NCBI GenBank assembly: GCA_003254885.1
Contig: QANT01005201.1
Location: 24,945 to 88,944 of the forward strand
DNA length: 64,000 nucleotides
Direction of reading: 5' to 3'
Origin: Purshia tridentata
Lineage: Eukaryota; Streptophyta; Magnoliopsida; Rosales; Rosaceae
The position numbers were made by a program, and so were the translations under genes. The stretch's first letter is position 1. Each line of letters begins with the position of its first letter. Shown here in pieces: positions 1 through 12,055 of the stretch. A model generated the notes under the pieces. The model made no database searches, was not told the origin of the DNA, and was given only the letters and a program-made list of their open reading frames with translations.

Positions 1-132
1 ATTTTTTTCTCAATTCATTTTAAATCCATGTATTCCAATGCAACATTAGTGCATTAACCTCTATTGGTTTTAATTGATAATTAATTGCTTAGATGAAAAT
101 TTTGTTTGATGTTTATTTTCTCATTGTGTTAG

Positions 133-225
133 GATTATGTCCCATGTCATGAGAGAGTTGCTTCAAAGTTGAATTGGGAGATGGAGCAGCTTGGCTACAC
201 ACAAGAATTTGACATCTCTAGATGA
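133..225 (+). CDS. Last coding exon of an unidentified gene (partial)
   Basis: A T-rich stretch ending in AG at 131-132 is followed by an open frame from 133 to the TGA at 223-225. It encodes about 30 residues ending in QEFDISR. The preceding bases (intron-like, AT-rich) and the coding-like composition suggest a terminal exon whose upstream exons lie to the left of the window. The peptide contains a conserved-looking basic and acidic mix (ERVASKLNWEMEQLGY), but I do not recognise the family. The phase assumes that the first exon base starts a codon, which cannot be checked without the previous exon. The AT-rich sequence downstream would be its 3' UTR. Confidence 0.5.
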   Translation, partial: DYVPCHERVASKLNWEMEQLGYTQEFDISR

Positions 226-1897
226 TATATTGATATGGGCTTCCAACACATTCAATGGCTGTTGGAATTTTGGAAGTTGAAGAAGCTAATTTGTAGAACT
301 CTAAATTTCAGATATGGGGAATTTCTTTCCTCTTTTCTTTTTATTTATTTTTGTAAATTATTGCAATTGACCTCACTATGTCAATCTTCAACATTCCTTT
401 TTGTGGAAATTGTCTTCACCTTCTTAAGTTGTAAGTAACTAAGTACTAGAGTCTTGTGAATTTTCCCCTATTAATTGTTAACTAGTTTATACCTAATTTC
501 TTTTTGTTTTGTAGCCAAATCAAATGTGTGCCAGCACATATGCTTTGTTTCCCCTTTCTTGTGTCTTATCACTTCTATGGAAACAAATCACACCAAGTAA
601 TGGGCTAATGAAATGCTTGACAATGCATTGACATGTGATTGGAAATATAGAACCAATGGGTCCAATTAGAGGGAGATAAGTATCATTAACCAAGAGAGAG
701 AGAGAGAGAGGGGACAATAGTTGTTGCATACATATTTAAGCCAATCTTTTCAAGTCATGCTTTCTGTTAAGGTTGGAAGCTATGGCCAACAGAGGGGGCC
801 AAACAAGCCAACCAACCCACCAGGCACCAATTCCAAAAGAGAGGCAAGTAATGTTGATTGGAAGTGGCAATGGAAGGGGCCTATTTTGAGAAGAGAGACT
901 GGTGCAGTGGTGCCCTTTGCTGTCCAACAAATGGGACAATGACATGTGCTATGGCCTGTGGATGAACATAGGAATGTGAAATGTCAAGTGTGAGGGACAT
1001 TTAGGACCCTGTCACTTCTAGTTCTAGACTTCCATCATTTGCCTGTGGTTGATTCCTGTACAGTACTACTATGTACTATTTGGTGGGGGCTGGGAGTTTG
1101 TTTCTTGTGAAGTGTGAGTGAAATAGTAGTAAATTCTTAAAACACTTTTTGGAGGCATAAATGTAAGTGAAATCATTTCAACAATTATACATATAATATC
1201 TCCCATTTGGTTTGAAGATCACTCATTTAATTGTAATATGTGAAAATGAGTGCAAAATTGATCATAAACCTAAATAGGTTTGAAGATCAATTGATCGCTG
1301 TTTTCTCTCAAAATTTATCTTTTGAGGCAGATGTAATGAGTGGAAATTGTAATTATTATTTTTTTGTTAAATTGTAGAATCTACTATGGACTTAGCCTAA
1401 TCCTAATCCTAATCCTTTATCTCACCCACCATCACTACTTGGTTAATCCCAAGGGTTTTAATTAAATCTGTTCGTTGAAGAGTGATGATGTGAGTATTTT
1501 GCTTTGGTAAGTGACAATAGTTTCACTCAATGAAAAAACTGAAAATTAATATGAAATTTTCAAAATAGTCCCAAAATAGGTTTAACTGGATCGGCCCAAC
1601 CTGGTCTGAGTGGCCCAATCTATATGGGCAGGCCTGGACTTGCAATATGTGTCCTAGCCCAGTGTTGCTCAAGAACTTGACCAATATCTGGTTTTTCAGT
1701 TGAGGTATGAATTGAAAAGACCTCAAGGTGATAAGTAATTGAAATGAATTGAACCACAACCTAACTTCTAAGCATGCATCACTTGCTCCAATTCACAGGC
1801 ATGCAAAAGAGTAAGAAATATGGCATGTAAAAGAAAACAAGAAAAATATAATATAAACACAAATATTTGAGGCTTTGAAGTTGAAGGGTCCACTTCG
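226..1897. other. Non-coding region between the partial gene and the NPH3 gene
   Basis: No gene is supported here. It should hold the 3' UTR of the partial gene on the left and the 3' UTR of the NPH3-type gene on the right. It includes an AG dinucleotide run (693-710), a short CCTAAT repeat (1396-1415) and a stretch at about 1580-1640 rich in GGCCCA words that looks repeat-derived. Short open frames in this region lack coding character. Confidence 0.6.
693..710. repeat. (AG)n microsatellite
   Basis: Nine uninterrupted AG units in non-coding DNA. Confidence 0.9.
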
Positions 1898-4800
1898 CTA
1901 GCTATTCTCATGATCTTGCTGTCCATTTAAGCATGATTTTGGTGCCATCCTATCAGAGGGCTTTGATGCTTTTGGACTACAAGGCTCCTGTTTTTTCCTA
2001 AAACCTAACCTTTTGGGAAGGATGTTCCAACTTCTCTTGGTCTTCACCAGCTTCTGAAGCTCCTTTTTCATACTTGAACACTCCTTTTGAAGCTCTAAAA
2101 CTCGTTCCCTCACATCGCGATCAACGCCCAGAGCTTGGTCTTTGGCAGGGTCCATTTGATGGGGAACATCATTTTTGGTGGGAAGGTCAAGGTTTGCACT
2201 GCGATTTTGTGAGTTCTCAAGATTGTCAACAAATAACCAGCCAGAAATAGATGTACGGAGTCGAAGCTGTTCAAAGAAGAGGACTTGAACAATTACTCGA
2301 AGAGGTAGCCTCTCATTCTGGGCTGCATGGGTGCTGGCTTCCAGTGACAGCTTGTTGCAGTTCATGAGTCTGCAGAGTTGCTCCCTTTCACAATCTGTAA
2401 GCCAAGGATGTGCCTGAGGTTATGAAATATGTAATGTTGTTAGCATGCATGATCAGGAATAGACACCAAGGTCATAAGAAAACAAGATTCCAATGGTACC
2501 TACTGCTTCAGCATTTAGTATCATAATAGTGGTGTCTGAATAAAAATTGGGCATTTTTGAGAATGTTAATCAAAGTATATATCAGACTTCAGTTACAACT
2601 ACAAGAATCCATTAATGACCAGACTGAAATCAAGGTTAAACCAAATATCATGAAGACAATCCATGAGCACAAGTTTGTCTTACCTTCAAGAAAACATCAA
2701 TTGCATGATAAATGCCATCATCCAGCGGCCTAGCATAATCAGGGATGACAGCAGCAAGTGCCTGAAACTTCGGTAGCTTCAAATTGACATCTGGCGCTAC
2801 CTCGGCAAGATATCCATCCACCAGACTGGCCACCATAGTAATAGGTGTCAGTGGATCAGTGCCAGTCATCAATTGCCCCTCTTCAATTATGCAAGGAGAA
2901 CATGAACCAACTGAAGCCAGGTTTACTGACATGAAATGGTCAAGAATCCTCTGAATGCAGTCTATGTCATAAAGAGTCTCCACCGAATAACCCATATTTG
3001 GTATGAGAAGATCTACAAGCACAGCTTGGTCCAACTGGACACCCACCTTTTTCTCCAAATTTTCTCTACATGATGGACTTGCATGTAACATCATAGCAGT
3101 TCGTAGCAGCTTAAGTAGAAACTTGGAGGATGTGACTCCTTTCTTATTAGGAACTAACCCCACAATTTCTTCAAGTAAAGCCCTTTGGTCTGCCTCAGAA
3201 ATGGTAGAAATGGTTGCACCTGAGTTTACATGACTTGCGTTGTTAAAGCTCGATTGCCTATTCATCAAGGGGAGATACTTTCTAGCAAAGGACATGAGAG
3301 AAGCAGAGATACTCTCGGGCCTCATGCCTTTCGATTCAACAGCTTGAATCAATCGTTTATATAGAGGTAAGCTAAGGAAGGATGCATCTTCGTACCACCA
3401 ATCATCACCGAGAGGTTGTTGCTTAGTTTCATCAGCAGTTATTCCATTCCATAAGACAGTGCCTGTTGGGTTCTTCATGTCATTTCCTCCTGATATAGGC
3501 CAACTGAATAACTTTGGGTCTGCACAAGCTTTCATAGCCATGGAATCAATGCATCTTGAAACAATGTGGAGCTCTTCAGCATATGGTTTAACTTCTTCAC
3601 ATGTTTCAAGAGCTACTATGGAGTCTCTCCAAGTGCTGAAGACTTCATTAAGGAAATCTTCTGTTTGTGCAATGAGGTTTCCTTGTTCATAATCTTCAGT
3701 CATTCGGAGGTATTCTGCTGCACATCTAAGGATGACAACATTCAAAGCAGTTAACTCTATTTTAACGCCATAGCAAAATTTGGCTGCAAGCTCAAATGCT
3801 TTTGCTCCCCCAGGCACACCATGAAGTTGCAAGACACAAACAGATCCTTCCTCAACAGAAGACTCTTCGATAAGCTTCTCTAATAGCCCACTTTTAGAAA
3901 GCAATGGAAACTGCAGTAGTTGCCAAAACAGGAACTAGGAAATGAGAACATAGCATGAAAGCCAATAAGAGTTGAAGTGATATGCAAATTACGAAAAGTG
4001 CAGACAGAGAGCATACTAAATAGATGCACCCACGGTCCTACATGCACACACAAACACATACACAAACTACAATTTCTTTCAGACTGCAAACATATTCAAA
4101 CAAAATGTACCTTGTGAAGGTAAAAAGACATTTCCCCAACTTGAATTATAACATCGCTTGGAAGCCCAGTTGTGCAAAGCCTGATAGAAAAACACAAATC
4201 AGATCCATAAAATAAAGCTAAAATCATCGTCTACAGCCATGAACATGACTCAACAGTAAATTCTCAGAGAATCAAATTATCGCACCAAACCTCATATTCC
4301 ATGACACAATTCATCTTTGTTTCACACTCCTATGTGGTTGCTAATGGTTTCTATCAAATGGGTTTATTTTCTGTTTAAGTTCTAAGTAAATAATAAGAAG
4401 TTAAGACTCTATAATTTATACACGCTTCTCATGCAGTAGAGGACTTTGACCCAAAACATGGCGTCACTAAGACCATAATATTGCTGCAATTTTCTGACCC
4501 TGCTCATTTCACACCCCATTACCCACAAAGTTGCCATGGCCTAAAGCCTAAAGGTCAATGAATATATTGTCAACCTTGTTGCCTAGGCAGGACACCATGG
4601 TTATTTAAGCACTTTTTCGTCTAGGCTACGCATATATGCAATCACTTATCAGGCATACACAAGCAAAGGGCCCTACTTGCTTAATACAGTACGCTAAAAC
4701 TAAAACCAACACAGTCCAGACCAGATTGCTATTAATGCCTGACACATAAAGATACATACATACATATCAGTTTTGATGAATTTGAAAAGGTAAACTAAGA

Positions 4801-4919
4801 AACACCCATCTGAGCAATCTCTAATCGTTTTGTTTGTTGATAAAAATGTAAAGGCCTTACCAAGTTTGGCCTTCGCGGTGAAATGCTTCAGACTTAGCGC
4901 CCAGCTTCATGCAAGCCAT
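1898..4919 (-). CDS. BTB/POZ and NPH3 domain protein (NRL family, At1g30440-like)
   Basis: Four exons on the minus strand: 4919-4861, 4180-4111, 3910-2684 and 2413-1898, all with GT-AG introns and correct phase, giving 623 aa. The protein starts MACMKLG, followed by the GLPSDVIIQVGEMSFYLHK start of a BTB fold (about residues 25-125). An NPH3 domain follows from about residue 200, with the WWYEDASFLSLPLYKRLI motif and a PDYARPLDDGIYHAIDVFLK block near its end. The HPWLTDCEREQLCRLM segment follows at the exon 3/4 joint. A Glu/Lys-rich coiled coil and a Lys/Ser-rich tail end the protein. NRL proteins of this type act as substrate adaptors for CUL3 ubiquitin ligases or as phototropin and auxin-transport signalling partners at the plasma membrane; the role of this member is inferred from the family. 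The length fits the family (about 600-670 aa). The ATG is placed by the conserved short first exon. Confidence 0.93.
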
Positions 4920-7900
4920 GGTTTGTGGTGGTCTTCTAAAATGAGCAAACTCAGAATCATAAACTTAATTGAAACATCACCTCAGACAATCACATAAAGA
5001 CTTGGGTGTGAAAATGTGAGTGAAAGTGAATGTGGCATACATCATTGTGGAAAACGCTTTCAGAATTCAGAGAGAGAGAGAAGTAGCGAGTCTACAGCAA
5101 GAAGTGAAGGAGAGAAGGAAGCGGTTGAACCGTTTCAGTGGCTCCAACTGGAGTTGCGCTCAGACTCCTCCTTTCATGTCCTATTGTTCTCACTTTCACT
5201 CAGGTTTTTGACACGTCAACATGGGCTCAGTAATGTTACCAAAAAGCCCAATACTCCCCAACTTGGGCTCACGGCAGTGTTACCAAACATACCCATTTGC
5301 CACCACGAAGTGGGCTTAATTTCACATAATCATTCATGTTCAAAATGAATTACATAACGATTTCATTTTTACGATAAATTATTATGTGTTACCAGAATAC
5401 GACATGATACGATGATATGGTGTTACCGATCTTATTAAATTGTAACACATGTTAATAATTAATTTCTAAAAGCTTAAACCCTTAAAATTATACACGTGCT
5501 ATAATTTAAGTGAATTAGTCACACGATGTCATCATACCACATGGTATTACGATCAGATATAATAATTTTTCTATTTTTAGACTATGTGATGCATTATTTT
5601 GTAAGACTTATACCTCTAGCTTCAAGATTGTTGTTATTTGTATCATTTCAATGCAAGTAGATGTCACTTTTTTTAAAGACATAGTATAATTAGGGACGAA
5701 GTTTGATCAAGGGTTGTTGCATGAACTATAAGATTTTATTTATAAAATTTCCTAGATAAGGTTAACCCTTATACACCCTAGTGTAGCCCTCTACAGTCCA
5801 TCCTAGCCCACCCTAACCTACCTAAGCCCATTACAGCTCACCCTACATTGATTCTTACATGATGTACGTGTGATTCATATTCATCGTACATGCAACATAA
5901 AAATCATAGTCATCTTACTCTTTGGTCAAAGAAAACTACCAAGCAAAAGGTTAAGTCTTATATACAGAATTGAATCACCTTTAGAAGATTGTAGATGAAT
6001 GTGTAGAATTCAATCCCCTTTACGACATTGTAAGAAGATATAGAGGTGGTCAAGACGAAGACCAAAATACCTTCAAACGATAAAAAGGAGGTGTGAATTT
6101 GGGGAATATGGGGATGGGGACCCACACCAACCCCACTACTAAACTCCATGGCCTCAGTACAAATTAAATTAAAGATTAATTATTACAATGAATAAATTAG
6201 TTTATAAAAGGTTTCGAAAAGTGTACTTACGTTTTTTATGATGATCATGGGCCTCATGGCAAACAATCGAATGAAAGTTAATTAATTAATTAAACTCAGC
6301 AATTAAATCAAGTGGCCAGGGCGGGTTAATTGCATGCATGCATATATACATATATGCGCCGGCATCGGCAGCCCAGGCGGATGCCAACCTGTTCAACGCG
6401 TGTGCGATTTTAATGTTGTCGCCAACCATCCATAAATAAACCTCCCAACATTATTCTAATAAATTTCATATAATATATATTTAAAAGAATCTATATAGTC
6501 TTCGTGAGTTTTGAGAGCAGACCACCCACTTTGGGTGCAAAAACCCCAAAAGATGTGACCGGAGGTGTCAGCCACTCAGCCACTCTAATATTCCCACTAT
6601 ATGTTTTTTAGATATTTGCAACATTAATGTGCTACCAATCCATGCATATTTCTGTGTGAATTTTTTAAATTAATATATAATTTTAAGAATTATTTTATAA
6701 TTCGTCCATATTATAATTTAGCAAAAAAATACTATTAGACTAACAATTATTTGATATATTTACACACATGTTACATTTTAAAACTAATTAGTAATAATAA
6801 CTGAGTGGTGAGAAAAAAGTGGAAAAACAATTTCAAATTGAGATAACTTAAGAATCAATCTCTCCCAAAATAAGTTAAGATTTTTTTTTTTCCATTATTC
6901 CATCTATGCATGTTAAAAACAAAAAACGATATTCTTATGAGTAGAAAATATGGCCCTATGAGGTTATGACATTACTCGTTTAAGGTTCTACGCTTCTAAC
7001 CATAATTTTGACTTGGACCAACTTTCACGTAGGCTTTTTGTGCATGTATGTGTTTTTTCAACTTTTCACTTTTTCATTTTAACTTTAAAAAAAAAAAGAA
7101 GAGATTTTTACTTTTTCATAATTGTTTGTTTGTTTTTTTTTTTTTCAAGGGTGGAGAATGGTTTGGCAATTGGCATTGTGTTTGTTTCTGTAGTTGCTTG
7201 GTCCATACCCAAAGGACTGTGGGGATCACAACACAATAACAAAACAACGCGGGCGGGGCCCCGAATTGGTTCCGTGGGGCCCAACGTTATGGAACTGAGA
7301 CAACGTCATCCATGATAAGCAATTTGACACGTGTAGGAGTATTCAGGCAGAGGCATGAACAATGAGGAGGGTCAATGTCCACGCATTGCCTGCTACTGTT
7401 GTCTTGTAGCTGTCAAGTTAGCGTGTCCTGCTTGGAAATCTCACTCCCTCAGCTCTCTACCTCCGGTGAATCCCTTGCTCAGTTTCAGTGACAAGCCGAT
7501 CATATTTCACCACGTACAAAATAGTCGTGTGCTGTGTAGCACCACCGTAATTAATCTCATTCAAATCATACTCTCTTCTCTATTATTAACATAATTCTTA
7601 TTGTGACGCTACATTACTCTAAATTTTTTTGATTGAGAATTAATTAAATCGGTTGAGGTAATGTAAAATAACTGAATTATATTAGATTGGTAAATTTAGA
7701 CGGAGTTTATCTATTAGATTTGAACACCTTTAATTGATAACTCGGATGCTTAAAGAGCATTTTTTCCATTATATTTAACTATAGTGAATAAAACATATAG
7801 AAAATGAATATAAGAAGTCGCTGTCAATTCATAAATTTATCCATGTTTTTCTACATTGCAACTATCTTAAATGTCGCATAATTTGGTATAAGGTGGTACA

Positions 7901-9379
7901 TGCCACAATTATTAGACAATTAATAGCAACTACCCCTAAAGAAGAAAATAAAGATGCTATGCATGTATAGTAATAAATATAAATCATGGGTATAAAATAA
8001 AATAAAATAAAATATACTAAAAGGGAAATCTCAGACCAACCATGCCTTGTTTATGCTGGTGGGTTGGCTGTCTAAGGGTTTAAATGCCTCTACTTGGTCG
8101 TGCAAGCATTAAGCAATTCAGGGACAAAAACCTACCTAAACTTTATATTTCATACGTGTCATTCTGTTTTTCTTAGTTTTTGTACGTTTCAAATATAATT
8201 TATAATTGTATTTGCACCCAAAAAAAATTTACTAATTCATTTTATATTTTGCTAAAAATCAATCGCAAAAAAAGAAAAGAAAAGTTTAAGATCTGAATAA
8301 TTCGAATGATATTGTAATAACAATAACAATGTGGGGGAGGTCCAATGAGCTGTGCTGCTGTGGCATGGGCTCAACTCCATCAACCCTCAACTATGGTTTT
8401 TGTTTATGGTGCCTCCAACTACTATCTTTTCATTTATATATCCCTTTCTTGGTAGGTCCCCAACAGAGGCAAGAGCTCATGTTTTTGGTTAGCAAGTCTC
8501 CATCCATAGGGTTTGCAACATTGGTCACTATATTGTGGCCCTAGTTTACAACATAATGACTACCAAATGGAAAGTTGGAAGTGAAAAAAACATTATGTAA
8601 TGGAGAATTGTACGTTTTGTTATAATTAGGTCAGTTTTTAGTCTGTGGAACTCACAAGAAAAACTTACATGTACTATGATATTAATGTGGTTTCACAACA
8701 TGACTAAATATCAAAGTGGGTCTCAAAACATCTCTTCTCGATCTCTTATTGAGATACCACATCAATATCACAGGTGCATGTAAGTTTTTATCATAAACTA
8801 TATTACACTTGGAAAACAATAGGCATAAGCTAGTTGCAAAGTAATTCTTTTACTTGATATATTTAGAATACAATTGAATTAAATTACAATGGTTGATAGG
8901 TAGGTAAAACTTAGCTAGTATAATATATCTAATTATTCCATTTTAATTGACAATCTAATACACCATAGATCATCCCTCCTAAAAAAAAAAAAAAGAATAT
9001 GTCGCAAGCTTGGAAGATATTCAGCTAGCTTAGGAGGGTTTTCGCAATTGTTGGAGGAGCGTGAGATTTTGTTATCTTTAATTTTGAATTAAGAAAATTA
9101 TGAGAAAACCAAGATGTTACGTTGCACTCTCAGGTCAAGCAATTATGACTAACTTACTATTTAGTATATTGAAAATCGCAAAAACCACCTCCTTCTTAGA
9201 CATATCATAAGAACCTGAAACCCCTCCAATCACATTCTCACGCACTTATGTGTAAAACAAACAATATATTTGGTCTCTTTTATCTTTTTTAAATGAGATT
9301 TGGGATAAGAAAAGAGAGAATAATAGGCAAACTATATATAAAACCATAGCCGTAAATAAAAAGATAAGTACTCTAATAC
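4920..9379. other. Long non-coding region upstream of the NPH3 gene
   Basis: The first few hundred bases are the promoter and 5' UTR of the NPH3-type gene, which reads leftwards; purine-rich leader-like sequence lies at 5060-5120. Beyond this the DNA is AT-rich with no supported gene. A GC-richer patch at 7240-7350 contains a CACGTG box. CATGCA words cluster at 6330-6350, and a foldback element lies at 8658-8792. Small open frames at 7013-7594 and 8329-8544 show no recognisable protein. Confidence 0.55.
8658..8792. repeat. Foldback (MITE-like) element
   Basis: An arm beginning AAAAACTTACATG at about 8660 and continuing to AATGTGG at about 8692 reappears as an imperfect reverse complement at about 8756-8792 (CCACATCAATATCAC ... 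CATGTAAGTTTTT). About 60 bp of spacer separates the arms. This is typical of a small non-autonomous inverted-repeat element. No clear target duplication was identified. Confidence 0.55.
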
Positions 9380-9879
9380 TAGCTATGGCAATGGATTGTG
9401 CTTTTGTGTGTTCGTGTTGTTTTTGTATTTTGTTGCGTTCGAGTCGTGTGAAAAATGGCTTAATCTAAAAACAACCCATTAAGCTAATAGGTGAAAAATG
9501 TCAATACGAACACGACACATAAAATAACAAGTAAACGTGATACAACCCAGTTCACTTATCTTCACATATTAGATATTGGTTGACTCGTTTCAACTCATCC
9601 TACCCATTTCACACATCAATATCCCCGTACTCATTACAAAAAATAAATTTACTTTAATTTTTAAACCACAAAAAAATGAATAAATCCAAAAACTACTAAA
9701 TTATAAAAATCCTCTTATTTTTAATTGGTCTGAGCCAAAAGAGCTTTTTAGTTGACATGAAAACGTTTGGTTGATATGACTAACAGATTCACGTGATTTT
9801 AACAAGACATGATAAAGCCTTAACTCGAATATTAAATTTTTCTTGCAAAATTATATCGTGTTTAATCTTGCCATATCTA
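9380..9879. mobile_element. Non-autonomous hAT-like element (about 500 bp)
   Basis: The left end reads TAGCTATGGCAAT and the reverse complement of the right end reads TAGATATGGCAAG. This is a degenerate terminal inverted repeat of the TAGNNNTGGCAA type known from plant hAT elements. The flanking 8 bp are TCTAATAC (9372-9379) and TCTAATCC (9880-9887), matching at 7 of 8 bases, as expected for an aged hAT target duplication. The interior has GTTCGTGTTGT and CGAACACGACAC words common in plant repeats of this kind, and no transposase frame. Confidence 0.65.
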
Positions 9880-11321
9880 TCTAATCCTAGAGCTACAAGG
9901 GCGGACAATTATATTTCTTCTTTAGAAGTGACTAATTTCGTATTCATTGTACATTAACATTGAATTAAAAGATGGATCTCATTTACGGGCACCAAATCAT
10001 TGACTCTGGTAAAATATTAATATTGGGAAGAAAAGTGAAACTAAGATCAGAAAGAGTACTTGTATTCATTTCCATTGAACTCCCAGTGTTCATTCAATAT
10101 GACCCCAACAAAAGTCATCAAATAAATGACAAATTTATTTGAACGGACAGAGGCCCCAATCTATTTAAAGTTGATTGAAAAAGTAACACACGTAGACGTG
10201 GTGCTTTGTATTGAGATTAATTAGCAATTTGCATGCTTAGCTTCTTTAGCACATGTAAACGTGAATTTCATATTCATTAAAAATGAGACATATAGAAGGT
10301 GAGGAGTATAACTTTTCTTCAAAATAAGATAAAAATGAGGAATTAATAAGAAATTTTAAAGTCACATATTGATAACATGATACAAATAGTTTAATTAAAA
10401 AAGAAATTAATTTTGGTCATTTTCTTAAATGATTAAAAAATAAATAATCTATTACCAAGAAAATAATAATCAGTTGGGTCATTGACTAAATGTTAGCGCG
10501 TGGTTTGCACTGGCCAGACGCCTATTTGCAATTTCAACATTGACCGCGGGTGTAGTTTAGTTCTTAACCGCAGTTTACGACTTCTTTGCCTTGATTTTAG
10601 CGCAGAACTGAAAAGTGAACCCTTAACCCACCCACTCGCGAGATGTTGAATATCTCGCGGGACACGGAAATCTATAACAGTAGTCTGACTCATTTAATCC
10701 AATATAATAAGTCAAAAAAATTAAGCCCTGTTTGATTGTTCAGAATAGAATTAATAAATTAATAATTTAATTGGTACTACTACTAATAGAATAAGATGAA
10801 ACAAAATAAATAAAGGATACCTTCCTTAAAGATCTTTGTTGTTTTGCTGGCTTCTGAAGATACACACAGTTTCTTCAGATCCGAAGAAAAAGGTAGGTAA
10901 TTAAAAAATCAGATAAAAATTAAAAATATATGTACACATACTAATGTTCCTTAATATCATACTTAGTGGTGTTTAATTACAATTTACACGGTCAATAAGA
11001 CGAGCGTGTTCGTAAAATATATTGCAAAAAATATAAATATTTTTGTTCGTTACAGTGGCAGTGTTAAGGACGACCAGTGCCTGATATTTGTAGTAAAAGT
11101 GAAACTGCGTGTGTTGGGTTTGTTTTGATGTTTATAAATTTATTTTTTTATTGTTGTTATTAAGCTGAGAGTGTAATTTTGGACTCTTGCATGATCCAAA
11201 AGGCTTTTGGTGCTCTGCTCTCTCTCTGCTGTATGCGTGTTTCTATGGCTTTTTATCTTCTTCTTCTGTGTTGAGGCTGCGAGTTGCTGCTGTGCTGTTA
11301 ATTCATGAGTCTTTGAAGCGA

Positions 11322-11348
11322 AGACGACGACGACGACGACGACGACGA
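11322..11348 (+). repeat. (GAC)n trinucleotide repeat in the ARF leader
   Basis: A run of GAC/CGA triplets lies within the probable 5' UTR of the ARF gene. It is a likely length-polymorphic site. Confidence 0.85.
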
Positions 11349-11750
11349 TTCTCTGTTTTCGGTTGGAGAATTTTTCTGCCCTGTTTTTTCGCGCAGAGAT
11401 AGGAGGAGAGGTCGGAGCTCGAATTTCACACTCACTCTCTCAGCGTAGATCTTGATTCTCTGAAAGTAGGCGCGGAGATTGAGCTCTGAGGACTCGGCGG
11501 ATTGGAATTCAGAACAGAGCAGAGTGTTTTTTTTCTCTCTCAGTTTGAGTCTGAGCGTTTTTCTTTTGTTTGGTTGAAAGAAAAGTTTTGTGGCTTTGGA
11601 GTGGTTCAGTGGAACCATAATTAGGGTTCTGAGGTCGTGAATTCAGTCTTCTGTTGAATTTGGAAGAAAGGCGGAGCTGGTTTGATTCCGTATTTGTGTT
11701 TGGTAGGGTTCATATCGGGTGCAAATTGAGTGGCAAAGCAATTGAAATAA

Positions 11751-11792
11751 ATGGATTTGAAGTCAAGGTTTGCTGTTTGGAAAATTAGATAG
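11751..11792 (+). promoter_or_regulatory. Upstream ORF 1 in the ARF leader
   Basis: ATG at 11751 opens a 13-codon frame that begins MDLKSRF and stops at TAG (11790-11792), upstream of the inferred leader intron. Upstream ORFs are known to control translation of several plant ARF mRNAs through reinitiation. Here the function is inferred only from position. Confidence 0.45.
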
Positions 11793-11869
11793 GGAAAGAT
11801 TTTTGATTTTGAAGATTTATAGTGAAAAAGTGGCAGAAAGCTTTGTTTTTGGGCTGTGCTTGGAATCCT

Positions 11870-12054
11870 ATGTGCTTTATAAGGTAAGAAATCAATCGAA
11901 TGCAGTTCATTGATTGTAGTAATAATTTTAATTTTGTTAATAGTTGAATTCTCCGAGTAACACAGTCTGATTTGGGTAGTTAATGTGGTTTTGCAGCATA
12001 ATATACAGAGAGCTAGTTTGGATTTGGATTTGGAGTTGGAGTTTGAAGAATTGA
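11870..12054 (+). promoter_or_regulatory. Upstream ORF 2, spliced across the leader intron
   Basis: ATG at 11870 lies 14 bases before the inferred donor at 11884. After removal of 11884-11996, the frame continues from 11997 and stops at TGA 12052-12054, giving 23 codons. The peptide carries an alternating Trp run (VWIWIWSWS). Its stop is one base before the main ATG at 12056. If the leader intron is real, ribosomes would meet this frame immediately before the ARF start. Confidence 0.45.
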
Positions 12055-12055
12055 T

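Larger units (their letters stand above)
9880..12055 (+). other. ARF promoter and 5' leader region
   Basis: This non-coding stretch ends at the start codon of the ARF gene. The far part is AT-rich. A CpG-richer island lies at 10490-10690 and contains a perfect 8-bp hairpin stem (10637-10644 with 10652-10659, CGCGAGAT). From about 11180 the composition becomes typical of a transcribed leader (CT-rich runs, a GAC repeat at 11322-11348). A leader intron is inferred at 11884-11996 (AAG/gtaagaa ... ttgcag). The transcription start cannot be fixed from sequence alone. Confidence 0.6.

Noticed and set aside
1396-1415. CCTAAT repeat as an interstitial telomere
   Set aside because: The plant telomere unit is CCCTAAA. 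This is a short unrelated hexamer repeat.
1523-1759. 78-codon minus-strand frame
   Set aside because: Covers a GGCCCA-rich repeat-like stretch and has no homology or exon signals that I can see.
5016-5348. 110-codon plus-strand frame upstream of the NPH3 gene
   Set aside because: It overlaps the probable 5' leader of the minus-strand gene, is purine-rich, and has no domain.
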